Positions 7,773 through 16,475 of a DNA stretch of 64,000 nucleotides are shown here, one piece after another. The DNA is taken from assembly GCF_017571495.1 (NCBI RefSeq), contig NZ_JAGETZ010000015.1, positions 62,001-126,000 of the forward strand, in the 5' to 3' direction. Every line of letters begins with the position of its first letter. Within the stretch, counting starts at the first letter, position 1. Below the pieces are notes generated by a model. That model was not told where the DNA came from, did not search any database, and worked only from the letters and a program-made list of their open reading frames with translations. The stretch comes from Hymenobacter negativus. GTDB taxonomy: Bacteria; Bacteroidota; Bacteroidia; Cytophagales; Hymenobacteraceae. The position numbers and the translations under genes are program-made.

Positions 7773-8342
7773 CTAATTGGCCGGTCGGAGGAGGAAAGAA
7801 CGCGCTGCTTGTGCCATCGTCACCAGGCTCGCCCCCATCATAATGGTGTCTTTGAGAACAAGGCGCCCCGCCCCGCTGAGATAGGGAAAGCCGTGCTGTG
7901 CATCTCCCAATGCAGGCACCCAGGCCTCGGGCGTTGTCACCAGAAAGCTCAAGGTGACCAGTGACATGCCGAAGCACAGAAGACTGCCCAGCGCCGAAAC
8001 CTGCGGCAGAACGGGGTAGAGCGCAATCATCAGCCCAATCATAACAATGACTGCGCCAAGACCGGCAGCAAAGGCATAAGTGTGATTGGCGTGGTGCCAA
8101 GCCGTGTTGGCAGGCTTGCGCTCGCCCTCCTTGTTCAGGTAGAGCTTGTACGCCGGCGCTTTATAGTGGTAGAAAAAGCTCATTACTGGGCTATTTGCGA
8201 CGAATGGCACAATGCTGACGGCTTCGTAGGGAACCAGCTTGAGGGCTCCAATCCACAGCAGGACCACAATTAAGCCCATCCGGCACAGGTGCATGCCAGC
8301 TTCCTGCAGACCAGCCGCGCACCGAAAGAGTTGACGTATCAT
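7773..8342 (-). CDS. DUF417 (YkgB/RclC-like) inner-membrane protein
   Basis: A 189-residue protein with four predicted membrane segments. It contains the family signature WIGALKLVPYEAVSIVPFVA followed by NSPVMSFFYHY, then later helices GAVIVMIGLMIALYPVLP and LLCFGMSLVTLSFLVTTPE. The E. coli homologue RclC belongs to the reactive-chlorine resistance operon rclABC. Here it is the first gene of a DUF417-channel-DUF302 group, without RclA or the AraC-type RclR nearby. A role in hypochlorite or electrophile resistance is an inference from family and neighbours. Confidence 0.9.
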   Translation of the reverse strand: MIRQLFRCAAGLQEAGMHLCRMGLIVVLLWIGALKLVPYEAVSIVPFVANSPVMSFFYHYKAPAYKLYLNKEGERKPANTAWHHANHTYAFAAGLGAVIVMIGLMIALYPVLPQVSALGSLLCFGMSLVTLSFLVTTPEAWVPALGDAQHGFPYLSGAGRLVLKDTIMMGASLVTMAQAARSFLLRPAN

Positions 8343-8592
8343 GGCTGAAGTGTGAGGGATAAATCTTCAGGATAAAGGTTGGCAAACTTGGAATCCGATG
8401 AAATGGACCACAGCCCCCATCAAATGGATAAAAGCTATTTTTGGCCTTAAAGCCGGCATTACTATCAACTCTGGGCAGAGACGAGCTGCACCTTCACGCG
8501 TTGGAAGCAATGGATTGGCAACAGTCCCGAACCAGCAGGACCTGCGGTTATGGGTATTTCCATACTCAGCTCCAGGTCAGCTGGCAATTCGC

Positions 8593-9264
8593 TCAATGTG
8601 GAGAAAGGACACGCTCCGAAGAGAGAGTTGGCTGACGAAAATGCTGATAAAACCAGGCCACTGCGGCCTCCAAATCGTTATGCAGCAAATTGTGACCTGC
8701 GTTGGCATCTTGGCGATGAAGTTCGAAGCCGCCCTGCTTCAGCAGCGCAGCATAGCAGGCAGAAGCAGAAAGCTGCACCAGGGAGTCCTCAATGCCTGGT
8801 TGAAACAGTACCGACTGGTGGCGATTGGTGCAAAAAGCCGGTACATGGCGCACAAGCGGCTGCATGGGTCGCCAAAGGATTGCGCCGGCTAATAACTCCG
8901 GATACAGCAACAGTAGAGCGCCCGCCATATTGGCGCCGTTGGAATAGCCCAGGGCCACGAGTTGGGACACATCAAAGCCCTCGCGCTCGCTGAGCAGATG
9001 GACAAACTGCACCAGCTCGTGAGTCCGGAAAATGACATCCTCCTCATCGAAGTGGCCCGTGGCAAGGCGGCGAAAAAAGCGCGGCATCCCGTTTTCTAAG
9101 GCGTTTCCGCGCAGGCTGAGCACATTGAGTGCGGGCCCGAAGTGTGAAGCCAGCGGCAATAGGTCATACTCGTCGCCGCCGGTACCATGCAGTAGCAGTA
9201 AGGTGTGCGCGGCCGGCACCCGCGCCGGTTGGTAGATGTAGCGTAGGTCTTGATAGGTAGTCAC
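8593..9264 (-). CDS. Alpha/beta hydrolase, phospholipase/carboxylesterase type (MhqD-like)
   Basis: A 223-residue hydrolase if started at the GTG at 9264 (VTTYQDLRYIYQPA). A longer frame to 9573 would overlap the VOC dioxygenase and carries no domain there. It shows LLLLHGTGGDEYD for the oxyanion region, the nucleophile elbow GYSNG (Ser108), a candidate Asp160 (GIEDSLV) and the catalytic His191 (NAGHNLL). This matches the small esterase group of B. subtilis MhqD. The gene starts 13 bp after the MhqO-like dioxygenase, and the same pairing occurs in the quinone-induced mhq genes. Substrate not known. Confidence 0.85.
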   Translation of the reverse strand: MTTYQDLRYIYQPARVPAAHTLLLLHGTGGDEYDLLPLASHFGPALNVLSLRGNALENGMPRFFRRLATGHFDEEDVIFRTHELVQFVHLLSEREGFDVSQLVALGYSNGANMAGALLLLYPELLAGAILWRPMQPLVRHVPAFCTNRHQSVLFQPGIEDSLVQLSASACYAALLKQGGFELHRQDANAGHNLLHNDLEAAVAWFYQHFRQPTLSSERVLSPH

Positions 9265-9277
9265 GGCCAGGGTGGGT

Positions 9278-10219
9278 TTAAGTTGTTGTAAGGGTGGGCA
9301 GGAGCGCCGTAATCTGCGTACGGCGGTGTTCAAGCTCGGCAGGCAACTGCAGGTGGGTACCAAGTGAGGCCAAGGGTTCATCGACGGTAAAGCCCGGGGC
9401 GTCGGTAGCAAGCTCAAAGAGCAGGCCGCCGGGCTCCGTAAAGCGCACAGAGTGGAAGTACCGACGGTCGGCGTCCGGTGTGACGAGCAGATTGCGCGCC
9501 ACGAGCCGCTCGCGAAAGTGGCGCAACACCTCCTCATTCGCCACGCGAAAAGCAATGTGGTGCACAGAGCCACCTCCTATTCGCCCTGGGCTGCCATGTG
9601 GGTCTTCCACAATGTCAAGCAGAGCAGCTTGGGATACGGCATCCGCCACCAGCCGATAGTGTCCGCGCTGCTGCTGTAAAATGCGGTAGCCGAGCAGCTC
9701 CGTGAGCAGGTCCAGCGTATCATCAATGCGGGGAAGTGTAAGCTGAACGGTGTGCAGTCCGCGCAGCGCAACTGTCGGTCCTATGCCGGACAGTGTCCAG
9801 GGTGGGCGCTCGTCGAGCCTATTACTGACAATGAGCGCCAGGGATAACCCGTCGGGGTCAGAAAACGCCAGCCCAGGTTCGCCAAATTGGTCCCCGATGG
9901 AATGATAGGGCACTAGGTACTCTTCAAAACGCTCCATCCAGAACGGAAAACTTCCCGACGGCACCGAGTAACTTAGCATGGACGCCTGCCCGGTGCCCGG
10001 ACGACCATGCGCCCTGTGGGGATGGGAGAGAAAACTCAGCACGGTGCCAGGCGAGCCAGCCTCGTCGCCAAAATAGAAGAGGTAAGTATCCGGTGCCTCT
10101 GCGTTGACGGTTTTTTTGATGAAGCGTACACCCAGCAGCTTTGCGTAGAAGTTGTAGTTTCGTTGAGCCGGTCCGGCCAGGGCCGTGACGTGGTGCAAGC
10201 CCAATACTTGTGGCTTCAT
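9278..10219 (-). CDS. Two-module VOC ring-cleaving dioxygenase (MhqO-like)
   Basis: A 313-residue protein of two VOC modules. Module one starts LGLHHVTALAG with the HH pair and YNFYAKLLGVRFIKKTVN. Module two contains LRGLHTVQL, VHHIAFRV as the second His ligand and GGLLFELATD with the Glu ligand, the arrangement expected for an Fe(II) extradiol-type dioxygenase. The KKTVNxDxPxTYxxYxGD segment is typical of the hydroquinone-dioxygenase MhqO/YkcA group. It is the first gene of a pair with the downstream hydrolase, suggesting ring cleavage or adduct removal followed by ester hydrolysis. Confidence 0.9.
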   Translation of the reverse strand: MKPQVLGLHHVTALAGPAQRNYNFYAKLLGVRFIKKTVNAEAPDTYLFYFGDEAGSPGTVLSFLSHPHRAHGRPGTGQASMLSYSVPSGSFPFWMERFEEYLVPYHSIGDQFGEPGLAFSDPDGLSLALIVSNRLDERPPWTLSGIGPTVALRGLHTVQLTLPRIDDTLDLLTELLGYRILQQQRGHYRLVADAVSQAALLDIVEDPHGSPGRIGGGSVHHIAFRVANEEVLRHFRERLVARNLLVTPDADRRYFHSVRFTEPGGLLFELATDAPGFTVDEPLASLGTHLQLPAELEHRRTQITALLPTLTTT

Positions 10220-10370
10220 CGAAATAGGTTAAAGCGGTGCTTGATGGAGGCCACAGAGGGCAGAAACAAAAAATAAGCCTTATGACTATTGCGGCACCGG
10301 AAGAATGGAAGTAGATGAGCAGTGGCTCTTTCGGCGCGAAGGGTGCGGCTTCGGTGCGCTTGTGCTCGCT

Positions 10371-11216
10371 TTAAACAGGTAAGGTCTCCGAGATGCCTGC
10401 TGCAAGAATTCTCAGACGGTTGCCGATTCCTAGTGCCTGGAAGGCTTGCCGAAAGGCCTCGGCATGCTGGGTATAATGTGACCACCCCTCGTAATGCAGG
10501 GGAATCATGGTAGCGTGGGGAAACGCCGCTGCCGTACCCAGCGCGTCGTTGGTATCCATCGTCACGTTGAAAGGTCCCCGCGGCTGTCCTGCTCCGGCAT
10601 ACATGAACACATAGCGCGGGCTGAAGCGCTGAGCGACTTGGTTCACGCCTTCATAAAAAACCGTGTCACCGGTGAGGTAGACCTCGAACGAGCACGAACC
10701 ACTCACGGACAGGACAAAACCAATCACCTCACCTGATAAGGCTTCAAAGCCCACCGGGCCGTGCCGCGCAGGTGTAGCTGTAACTAGTATTTCATCTCCG
10801 TTGGGTGCCTTTAGTACCACGCTCTCCCATACAGCCAGCCCTCGGCTACTGCCTTTGAGTCGCGCTGCGCCCACTTTGGTGGTGAGCGTCATATTGACAT
10901 TTTTCAGTAACTCCCGGCCTTTATGGTCGAGGTTGTCGTGGTGCTGGTCGTGGCTGAGCAACACCACATCAATGCTGCCAACATTGCTAATGGCGGGCCC
11001 AAAGACTTTCGTATACACTGTATTAGCAATTGGATATACGCCGCCGGCTGGGTCGAGCGTGGGGTCTGTCATGATGCGAAGCCCTCCAATCTCGAGAATG
11101 ACTGTGGGCCCCCCGACGTATATGGCCCGAAATGATTTCCCGGACTGTGAAGGCCACCCAGCAGGAGGAAGTACCGGGGTGGCATCGGGCAAATAAGGAA
11201 TGGTTGAAGGAGACAT
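10371..11216 (-). CDS. MBL-fold metallo-hydrolase (UlaG-like)
   Basis: A 281-residue cytoplasmic protein. It carries VGGPTVILEIGGLRIMTDPT, the metal motif LLSHDQHHDNLD (His-x-x-His-His-Asp-x-x-Asp variant), a further ligand region ATPARHGPVG, GDTVFYEG, and the closing IPLHYEGWSHY. The short HxxHHDxxD form and the overall size match UlaG-like lactonases/hydrolases rather than beta-lactamases. No signal peptide. It is 151 bp upstream of the MhqO-like gene on the same strand. Substrate unknown. Confidence 0.85.
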   Translation of the reverse strand: MSPSTIPYLPDATPVLPPAGWPSQSGKSFRAIYVGGPTVILEIGGLRIMTDPTLDPAGGVYPIANTVYTKVFGPAISNVGSIDVVLLSHDQHHDNLDHKGRELLKNVNMTLTTKVGAARLKGSSRGLAVWESVVLKAPNGDEILVTATPARHGPVGFEALSGEVIGFVLSVSGSCSFEVYLTGDTVFYEGVNQVAQRFSPRYVFMYAGAGQPRGPFNVTMDTNDALGTAAAFPHATMIPLHYEGWSHYTQHAEAFRQAFQALGIGNRLRILAAGISETLPV

Positions 11217-11436
11217 AAGGTGTTGATTAAAGCGGTAAGCGTTACTATTTCATGCGGCAAACCTGCCCATTCACAGGGCATTCCTTGGTTTCTTCGGTAA
11301 GTCGAACCAGAAGCCCGGGGTGTTGCATAAAAATAGAATTGCTCCCGGAGCCTTGAAATGGATAATTGTTGCCAGAATATAGACAGGTAATCTGCCTATG
11401 CTAAGCATTAACCTATTGATTAATAGGGGATAGTGG

Positions 11437-12978
11437 CTAAGTAAGAGGCGGCAAGCGCAACTCATCCTCAAAATTGCCCATTAGGGGCTCGTTGCCTTGT
11501 GTAACGGCCTGCACCAGCAGCTGCCCGCCCACGAACGCGCCCCGCCAGGAATCCCCCAGGCCTCCAAACACTTCCTCGCGGTCGCCGCGAGAGCGCAGCT
11601 TGTTAATTCCGATTTTAAATGCGCGAACCTCTCGGGCGGTGTGCGCAGCCCATTTGACATCATCGGATGCAATGGCTGCCACCAGGGCCCCGTTGGAAAC
11701 GTTCATCTCGCCAACTAGCTCTTCCACGCGGTCAACCAGCACGATGGAGTCAATTGGGCCAAAAGGCTCTTTGAAGTACAGTTCGCTCTGGTGCGTGAGG
11801 TTGACCAGCGCTCGGGGAGCCCGGTACGTTGAGCGGTCTTGGCCGGGCAGAAACAGCGCCTCGTCCAAGTGGCCTTCTATCAATGGGGTAGCTCCGGTTT
11901 TTAGTGCATCGGCGTACAGCCGGTCCAGTTCCCGGGCCTGCGCTGCGTTGATTAGCGGGCCGAAGGCATAGTTGGGCAGCGAAGCGGTGGTGTCATCCAC
12001 CAGCGTGGGATTTCCCACGCGAAGTCCGGACACGAGCGCCTCGTACATTTCCAGGAATTGGGGAAAAAGCCGCCGTTCGACCACGAAGCGCACGTAAGCG
12101 GTGCACCGCTGCTTACCGTAATCGTAGCTGTGGGAAAGTTGGCTCCCCAAGCCTTTCCAATCGGAAAAATTCCAGATGCCGTAGGCGTTTACGCCCTCCA
12201 TCTCAAACATGTAGCGCTTATGAGCTTGCGCCAGCCCATCGGCAATGGCAAGGCCATTGTAGCGGCCGCCGACAAATGAGAGGCAGTCCACGGCCTCGTT
12301 TTTTACCAGCACCTCACTCAGCTCAGCGCCTCCACCACTGACCAGCGAAACGGGCAACCCCGCGCGCCGGGCTAGTGCAAAGGCCAGGCTCAGAGAGATG
12401 AATCCCCCATCCGTGGGCGTTTTCGCGATGATGCTGTTGCCGCACAGCACCTGCACGAGCACCGCGTGTAGCAGGACGGAGAACGGATAGTTCCAGGAGG
12501 CAATGTTGCTGACCAGGCCCAGCGGTTTACGGGAGCCAAGCAGGTCCTCAATGTGTTCCACATACCATTGGATGCCGTCAATGCAGCGGTCAATATCAGC
12601 CATGCCGAGCTGATAAGTTTTGCCGATTTCCCAAACAAGCAGCTTGCCAATCAGGTCAGCATGCCGACGCAGCAGGTTCAAACAGCCCTGTACGCATTCC
12701 CGGCGCTGGTCCAAGTCCGTGGCGGCCCAGGAAGAGGCTTCTCGCTTAGCAAAGCGCACCGCGCGCAAGGCCAAGTCGCGGCCCAGCATGGGCAATGAGC
12801 CCAGCAGCATGCCGTCAACTGGCGAAGCAAAGGAGCGGGGGGATCCTGCTTGCTGCCACCGCCCTTCCATCAGATTTACAAAGCCAGTGCCGTCCGCCGC
12901 GAATATTTCCGGCGTGACCTCGCGGACTTGACTTAAAAGCAGCGGGAAGGCAATCTGGGGAGCAATAAACTTAGGCAT
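11437..12978 (-). CDS. Aldehyde dehydrogenase family protein
   Basis: A 513-residue ALDH from the Met at 12978; an ATG at 13002 would add eight residues. Visible motifs are the NAD site IASWNYPFSV with the oxyanion Asn (about 163), AKTPTDGGF, the general-base region FEMEGVNAYG (Glu about 259) and the nucleophile GKQRCTAYV (Cys about 292). The ELGG-type motif is written EMEG, and the usual GQxC is KQRC, so it is a divergent member. Succinate-semialdehyde or broad aldehyde oxidation are options. It is the first gene of the minus-strand detoxification run. Confidence 0.9.
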   Translation of the reverse strand: MPKFIAPQIAFPLLLSQVREVTPEIFAADGTGFVNLMEGRWQQAGSPRSFASPVDGMLLGSLPMLGRDLALRAVRFAKREASSWAATDLDQRRECVQGCLNLLRRHADLIGKLLVWEIGKTYQLGMADIDRCIDGIQWYVEHIEDLLGSRKPLGLVSNIASWNYPFSVLLHAVLVQVLCGNSIIAKTPTDGGFISLSLAFALARRAGLPVSLVSGGGAELSEVLVKNEAVDCLSFVGGRYNGLAIADGLAQAHKRYMFEMEGVNAYGIWNFSDWKGLGSQLSHSYDYGKQRCTAYVRFVVERRLFPQFLEMYEALVSGLRVGNPTLVDDTTASLPNYAFGPLINAAQARELDRLYADALKTGATPLIEGHLDEALFLPGQDRSTYRAPRALVNLTHQSELYFKEPFGPIDSIVLVDRVEELVGEMNVSNGALVAAIASDDVKWAAHTAREVRAFKIGINKLRSRGDREEVFGGLGDSWRGAFVGGQLLVQAVTQGNEPLMGNFEDELRLPPLT

Positions 12979-13629
12979 AGCTGGCGTGGGTGAGTTAAGC
13001 AAAAACTGCTATCCGTCATCTGGTTAGCAAAGCAAAATTGGCGTTTGCTCTGCTCGATGACAATGGATAGGTGACGCCTTTGCTTGGCTAAATGCCCCTC
13101 CGGCCTGCGAGGGATAACCAGTTTCTAGGGAGGCCAGAAAAATTCTTGAGCATTGCTCCACTCAGCGAAGTGATGGGCGAATTATCCATGCACAGGCGTA
13201 ACTTGTCCATTTCCAACTAGTAAGCAAGGCCTATACATTAGAGCTAGGATATTAGCTTTTCGAAGCAGCTGGAAGTTAAGAGCAAACCTGCGATGCTGAA
13301 GCGGCTAGTTAATGGGCCGCGTTACTATGGAGAAATGAACAATCTACCTAATTCTTTCCACTATTAGTCCCCACACTCGCGTGTGCTGGAGAAGCCGAAC
13401 CAGCCAATCCTAGTGCTAAATACCGAGCAGCAAAAAGTATGAATAACTATAAAAGATTGTAATAATATATTTATTGTGTTATCACAATGGTTAACCCGGC
13501 TTATAATGAAGCTGCAGCCGTTGTTCAATAATTACATGGCCTACACCGTCGCTCTGCTCACAAAGTAGGCAGTGCCACCTCGCCTCCGTTCTTTCTTTTC
13601 CACTAGTTTTTCACGAAACCCATTGCCGC
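12979..13629. promoter_or_regulatory. Divergent intergenic region with a small inverted repeat
   Basis: This 651-bp gap separates the leftward ALDH gene from the rightward histidine kinase gene and must hold both promoters. The part near 13440-13490 is AT-rich and contains ATTGTG (13473-13478) and CACAAT (13483-13488), a perfect 6-bp inverted repeat with a 4-bp spacer, about 142 bp upstream of the kinase. Its spacing is too short for a classic CRP site. No coding sequence was recognised. Confidence 0.35.
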
Positions 13630-16167
13630 ATGTATACGCTTAAGCGCCTCCTTTGCGTGGTATTTGCCGTAGGGTGCATTGCCCCATGGGCTTCGGCCCA
13701 AAAACCAGCCCGTTTGCTGAGCATGCAGGAAATGCACGCTACGCTTCGAAATGCCAAGCCAAACGAGCGGCGTTTGCAAGTGCTGCTGGAGTTAGGTTAT
13801 CTGTACCTGGATAAAGCAAGTGCCAATTCCGACCTGGACAGCGCCCTGCTGCTAGCCCGCGAAGCCGAGGCGCTGGGCCAGCAACTACGCAACCGCTCAA
13901 GCCAGGATGAAGCCCTGCTTCTAGCCAGCACTGTGTACGTCAAGCAAGGCGCTAATCAGCAGGCGAGGACACTGATGAAAAGCTTAAGTGACACCGGCCG
14001 CGTTAAGTTAGTGCTGGCGTGGGGCCAGTATAAACAGGCACTTAGCCATAGCCAGCCAGCTGAGCAGGACAGTGCGCTGGCCCTGTTCCGGGAAGCTCGG
14101 CAACTAGGCTCGGCTACCGGTCAGGTCAAATGGCGAGATGAAAGTTTGTACGCACTCGGCTCTTTCTTTTTGACATTTGATGACTTGGCGAAGGGCGAAC
14201 CATATTTTCAGCAGGTGGTTCGGGCCAAGCAACGACAAGGTGATAAAAAAGGAGAAGCGCAAGCCTGGTTTCGGTTTGGCGCAGGATTTCCGGACAACAT
14301 GACCGGCAAGTTCACTGCTGAAAGGCTTCGCTACTTTGAGCGGGCCCAGGCTCTGGCCAGGCAGACCAATGACCGCAGCTTGGCTGCGCTTAGCCTCATG
14401 CGCATTGCCTTCATTCACAATGGCGCCGGCGAGCAGGACAGAGCCATAAAGGAACTACTGACCGTAGTGGCCATGCAAGAGCCCATTCGGTCTCCGGATA
14501 TCTGCATAAGCTATGAGGCGCTTTCCGATATCTATCAGTACAAGGGCGATTATGACAAAGCGTTGTTTTACCTGCTAAAAACCATCAAAAGCGTCGAGGC
14601 GACTGGCGAACAGCAAAATTTGCCCTATGTCTACCTCCAACTTGGAGGCATGTACCGTCAGGTAAATGAAAATGACAAAAGCGTAGCCGCTCTGCAAAAG
14701 GCCTATGCCATTGCCCAGCGAACCGGCCAACCGCCTAGGACCCAGGTTCTAATTGCCCACGGACTCTCTTTCGGGTTATGTGAACAAGGCAAAAAGCAGG
14801 AGGCGTTGGCAATCGTGCAGGCGGTAGTTCGGAAGAACCTGCCGCTGGACCCCGAGGCAAAAAAGATATTGCTGGAGGCTCAGGTCGATTGCTACCTCGC
14901 CATGAAGCAATACAAACGGGCGGAAAAGTGCCTTTTGGAGAGCTACGCGTTAAATGACAAAGTCCCAGCTAATCATACTTTGCCCACTAGTCGGCTACTA
15001 GGACAGCTGTACATCGCCACAAAGCAATACGGCAAGGCAAAACCTTATTTAGATGAGTTGCTGGCAGCTAAGAGAGGGTTGGTGCCGGCGAAGACGTTGG
15101 CAAATGTTCATGCCTACGCTTTCCTGGTAGATTCTGCGCAGGGCAACTACCTCGGGGCCATTGCCCATTTCCGACGGTACAAAACGCTGGATGATTCCAT
15201 CTTCGACGCCACCAAGAGTCGGCAGGTGGAGGAGTTGCAAGTGCAGTACCAAACCGAGCAGAAAGAACAGAACATTGCCTTACTGACCAAGCAAACGCAA
15301 GTTCAGCAAGCCCGCATTCAGAAGCGGGAGTTTCAGCGCAATGCGTTTCTGGCGGGTGCGGTGCTGCTGGCTTTGCTGCTGTGTGTGAGCTACAACCGCT
15401 ACCGGCTCAAGCAGCGCAGCAACCAACTGCTGGAAGTGAAACAACAGGAGTTGGAAGCGCAGCAGCAGGAAATTAACCGCAAGAACCAAGCGCTGGAACA
15501 TGTAGTAGGCGAGAAAAATGAGTTGCTGGTGGAAAAGGAGTGGATGCTGAAGGAGATTCACCACCGCGTGAAAAACAACCTGCAGGTTATCAGTAGCCTG
15601 CTGAACTCGCAGTCCAGCTACCTGCACGATTCCAGTGCATTAGATGCCCTGCGCGAGGGCCAGAACCGGGTGCAGGCCATGGCCCTGATTCACCAAAAAC
15701 TGTATCAATCGGATAACATGGCGCGTGTAGACATGCAAGGGTACCTCCGTGAAATAGTGGACAATTTACTGGAATCGTTTGACCGCTGTGGAACTGTGCA
15801 GGGCCGGGTTGAGGCATCGGCGGTGGAACTGGAAGTTGCTTTGGCTACGCCGCTGGGGCTGCTTATCAATGAGGCCGTGACCAATTCGCTGAAGCATGCT
15901 TTCCCCAACAACCGCTGCGGCACCATCACCGTTGGGCTGGCAAAACTGGAGAGTCGGGGTTACTTACTCACTATTGTCGATGACGGTGTGGGACTGCCCA
16001 GTGATTTTGACCCGACCAAGAGCCGCAGCCTGGGCCTAACCATTATCCAAGGCATGAGCAGGCAAATCCACGGCACGCTGTCTTTTGGTGGAACCGGCGG
16101 GGTGACGTTGCACTTGCAGTTCGAAGGCATCAGGAAAGACGCGCAGACCGCTGCAGTGGCGGCCTGA
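13630..16167 (+). CDS. TPR-containing sensor histidine kinase (HisKA_2 type)
   Basis: An 845-residue protein with a signal peptide ending near ASAQKPA (about residue 24), and a periplasmic part to about 560 made of tandem TPR-like helices (for example YEALSDIYQYKGDYDKALFYL and PYVYLQLGGMYRQ). One membrane helix follows (AFLAGAVLLALLLCVSYNRY), then a coiled coil rich in Gln and Glu. The HisKA_2 phosphoacceptor is IHHRVKNNLQVISSLL (His near 644), and the HATPase domain has the N-box NEAVTNSLKHAF and VDDGVGLPSDF. No response regulator lies next to it, so its partner is elsewhere. Kinases of this type are common in Bacteroidota. Confidence 0.92.
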   Translation: MYTLKRLLCVVFAVGCIAPWASAQKPARLLSMQEMHATLRNAKPNERRLQVLLELGYLYLDKASANSDLDSALLLAREAEALGQQLRNRSSQDEALLLASTVYVKQGANQQARTLMKSLSDTGRVKLVLAWGQYKQALSHSQPAEQDSALALFREARQLGSATGQVKWRDESLYALGSFFLTFDDLAKGEPYFQQVVRAKQRQGDKKGEAQAWFRFGAGFPDNMTGKFTAERLRYFERAQALARQTNDRSLAALSLMRIAFIHNGAGEQDRAIKELLTVVAMQEPIRSPDICISYEALSDIYQYKGDYDKALFYLLKTIKSVEATGEQQNLPYVYLQLGGMYRQVNENDKSVAALQKAYAIAQRTGQPPRTQVLIAHGLSFGLCEQGKKQEALAIVQAVVRKNLPLDPEAKKILLEAQVDCYLAMKQYKRAEKCLLESYALNDKVPANHTLPTSRLLGQLYIATKQYGKAKPYLDELLAAKRGLVPAKTLANVHAYAFLVDSAQGNYLGAIAHFRRYKTLDDSIFDATKSRQVEELQVQYQTEQKEQNIALLTKQTQVQQARIQKREFQRNAFLAGAVLLALLLCVSYNRYRLKQRSNQLLEVKQQELEAQQQEINRKNQALEHVVGEKNELLVEKEWMLKEIHHRVKNNLQVISSLLNSQSSYLHDSSALDALREGQNRVQAMALIHQKLYQSDNMARVDMQGYLREIVDNLLESFDRCGTVQGRVEASAVELEVALATPLGLLINEAVTNSLKHAFPNNRCGTITVGLAKLESRGYLLTIVDDGVGLPSDFDPTKSRSLGLTIIQGMSRQIHGTLSFGGTGGVTLHLQFEGIRKDAQTAAVAA

Positions 16168-16475
16168 CCCGCCTAATGGGGCAGACTGGCTCGTATTGGT
16201 TGGGTTGTTTGGCCCTGGATTTCTGAGCCGGCTCGATAAGGTAATGCTTGCATAATCCACTTATCGAGAATCAAACAATCCATCTTCGACGTGCAGCAGT
16301 AGCAACACCGGTAAGATGCTCCTGTGACTCCAGGTTTCGTAGGCTACTTACAAGCCTAGCTTGGCGGGACGGTCCGAATGATGCTTTGACTGCGCTCAGC
16401 ATGACTGTTTTAGTATGTTTTCGCCAACTTTCCCTTTACACTCTGAAAGCTGAAGCAACTGGCCGCTTTCTCAGC
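16168..16475. other. Intergenic, contains a candidate dispersed repeat
   Basis: No gene was recognised in these 308 bp between convergent genes. The segment 16361-16411 includes GATGCTTTGACTGCGCTCAG followed by CATGACTG and a flanking ATGCT/AGCAT inverted repeat. From memory, similar strings recur in intergenic DNA of this group, which would make it a dispersed repeat, but this cannot be checked from one window. Confidence 0.3.

Noticed and set aside
13473..13488. Possible CRP site before the histidine kinase
   Set aside because: The half sites have a 4-bp spacer; a CRP site needs a longer one. Kept only as a generic inverted repeat.
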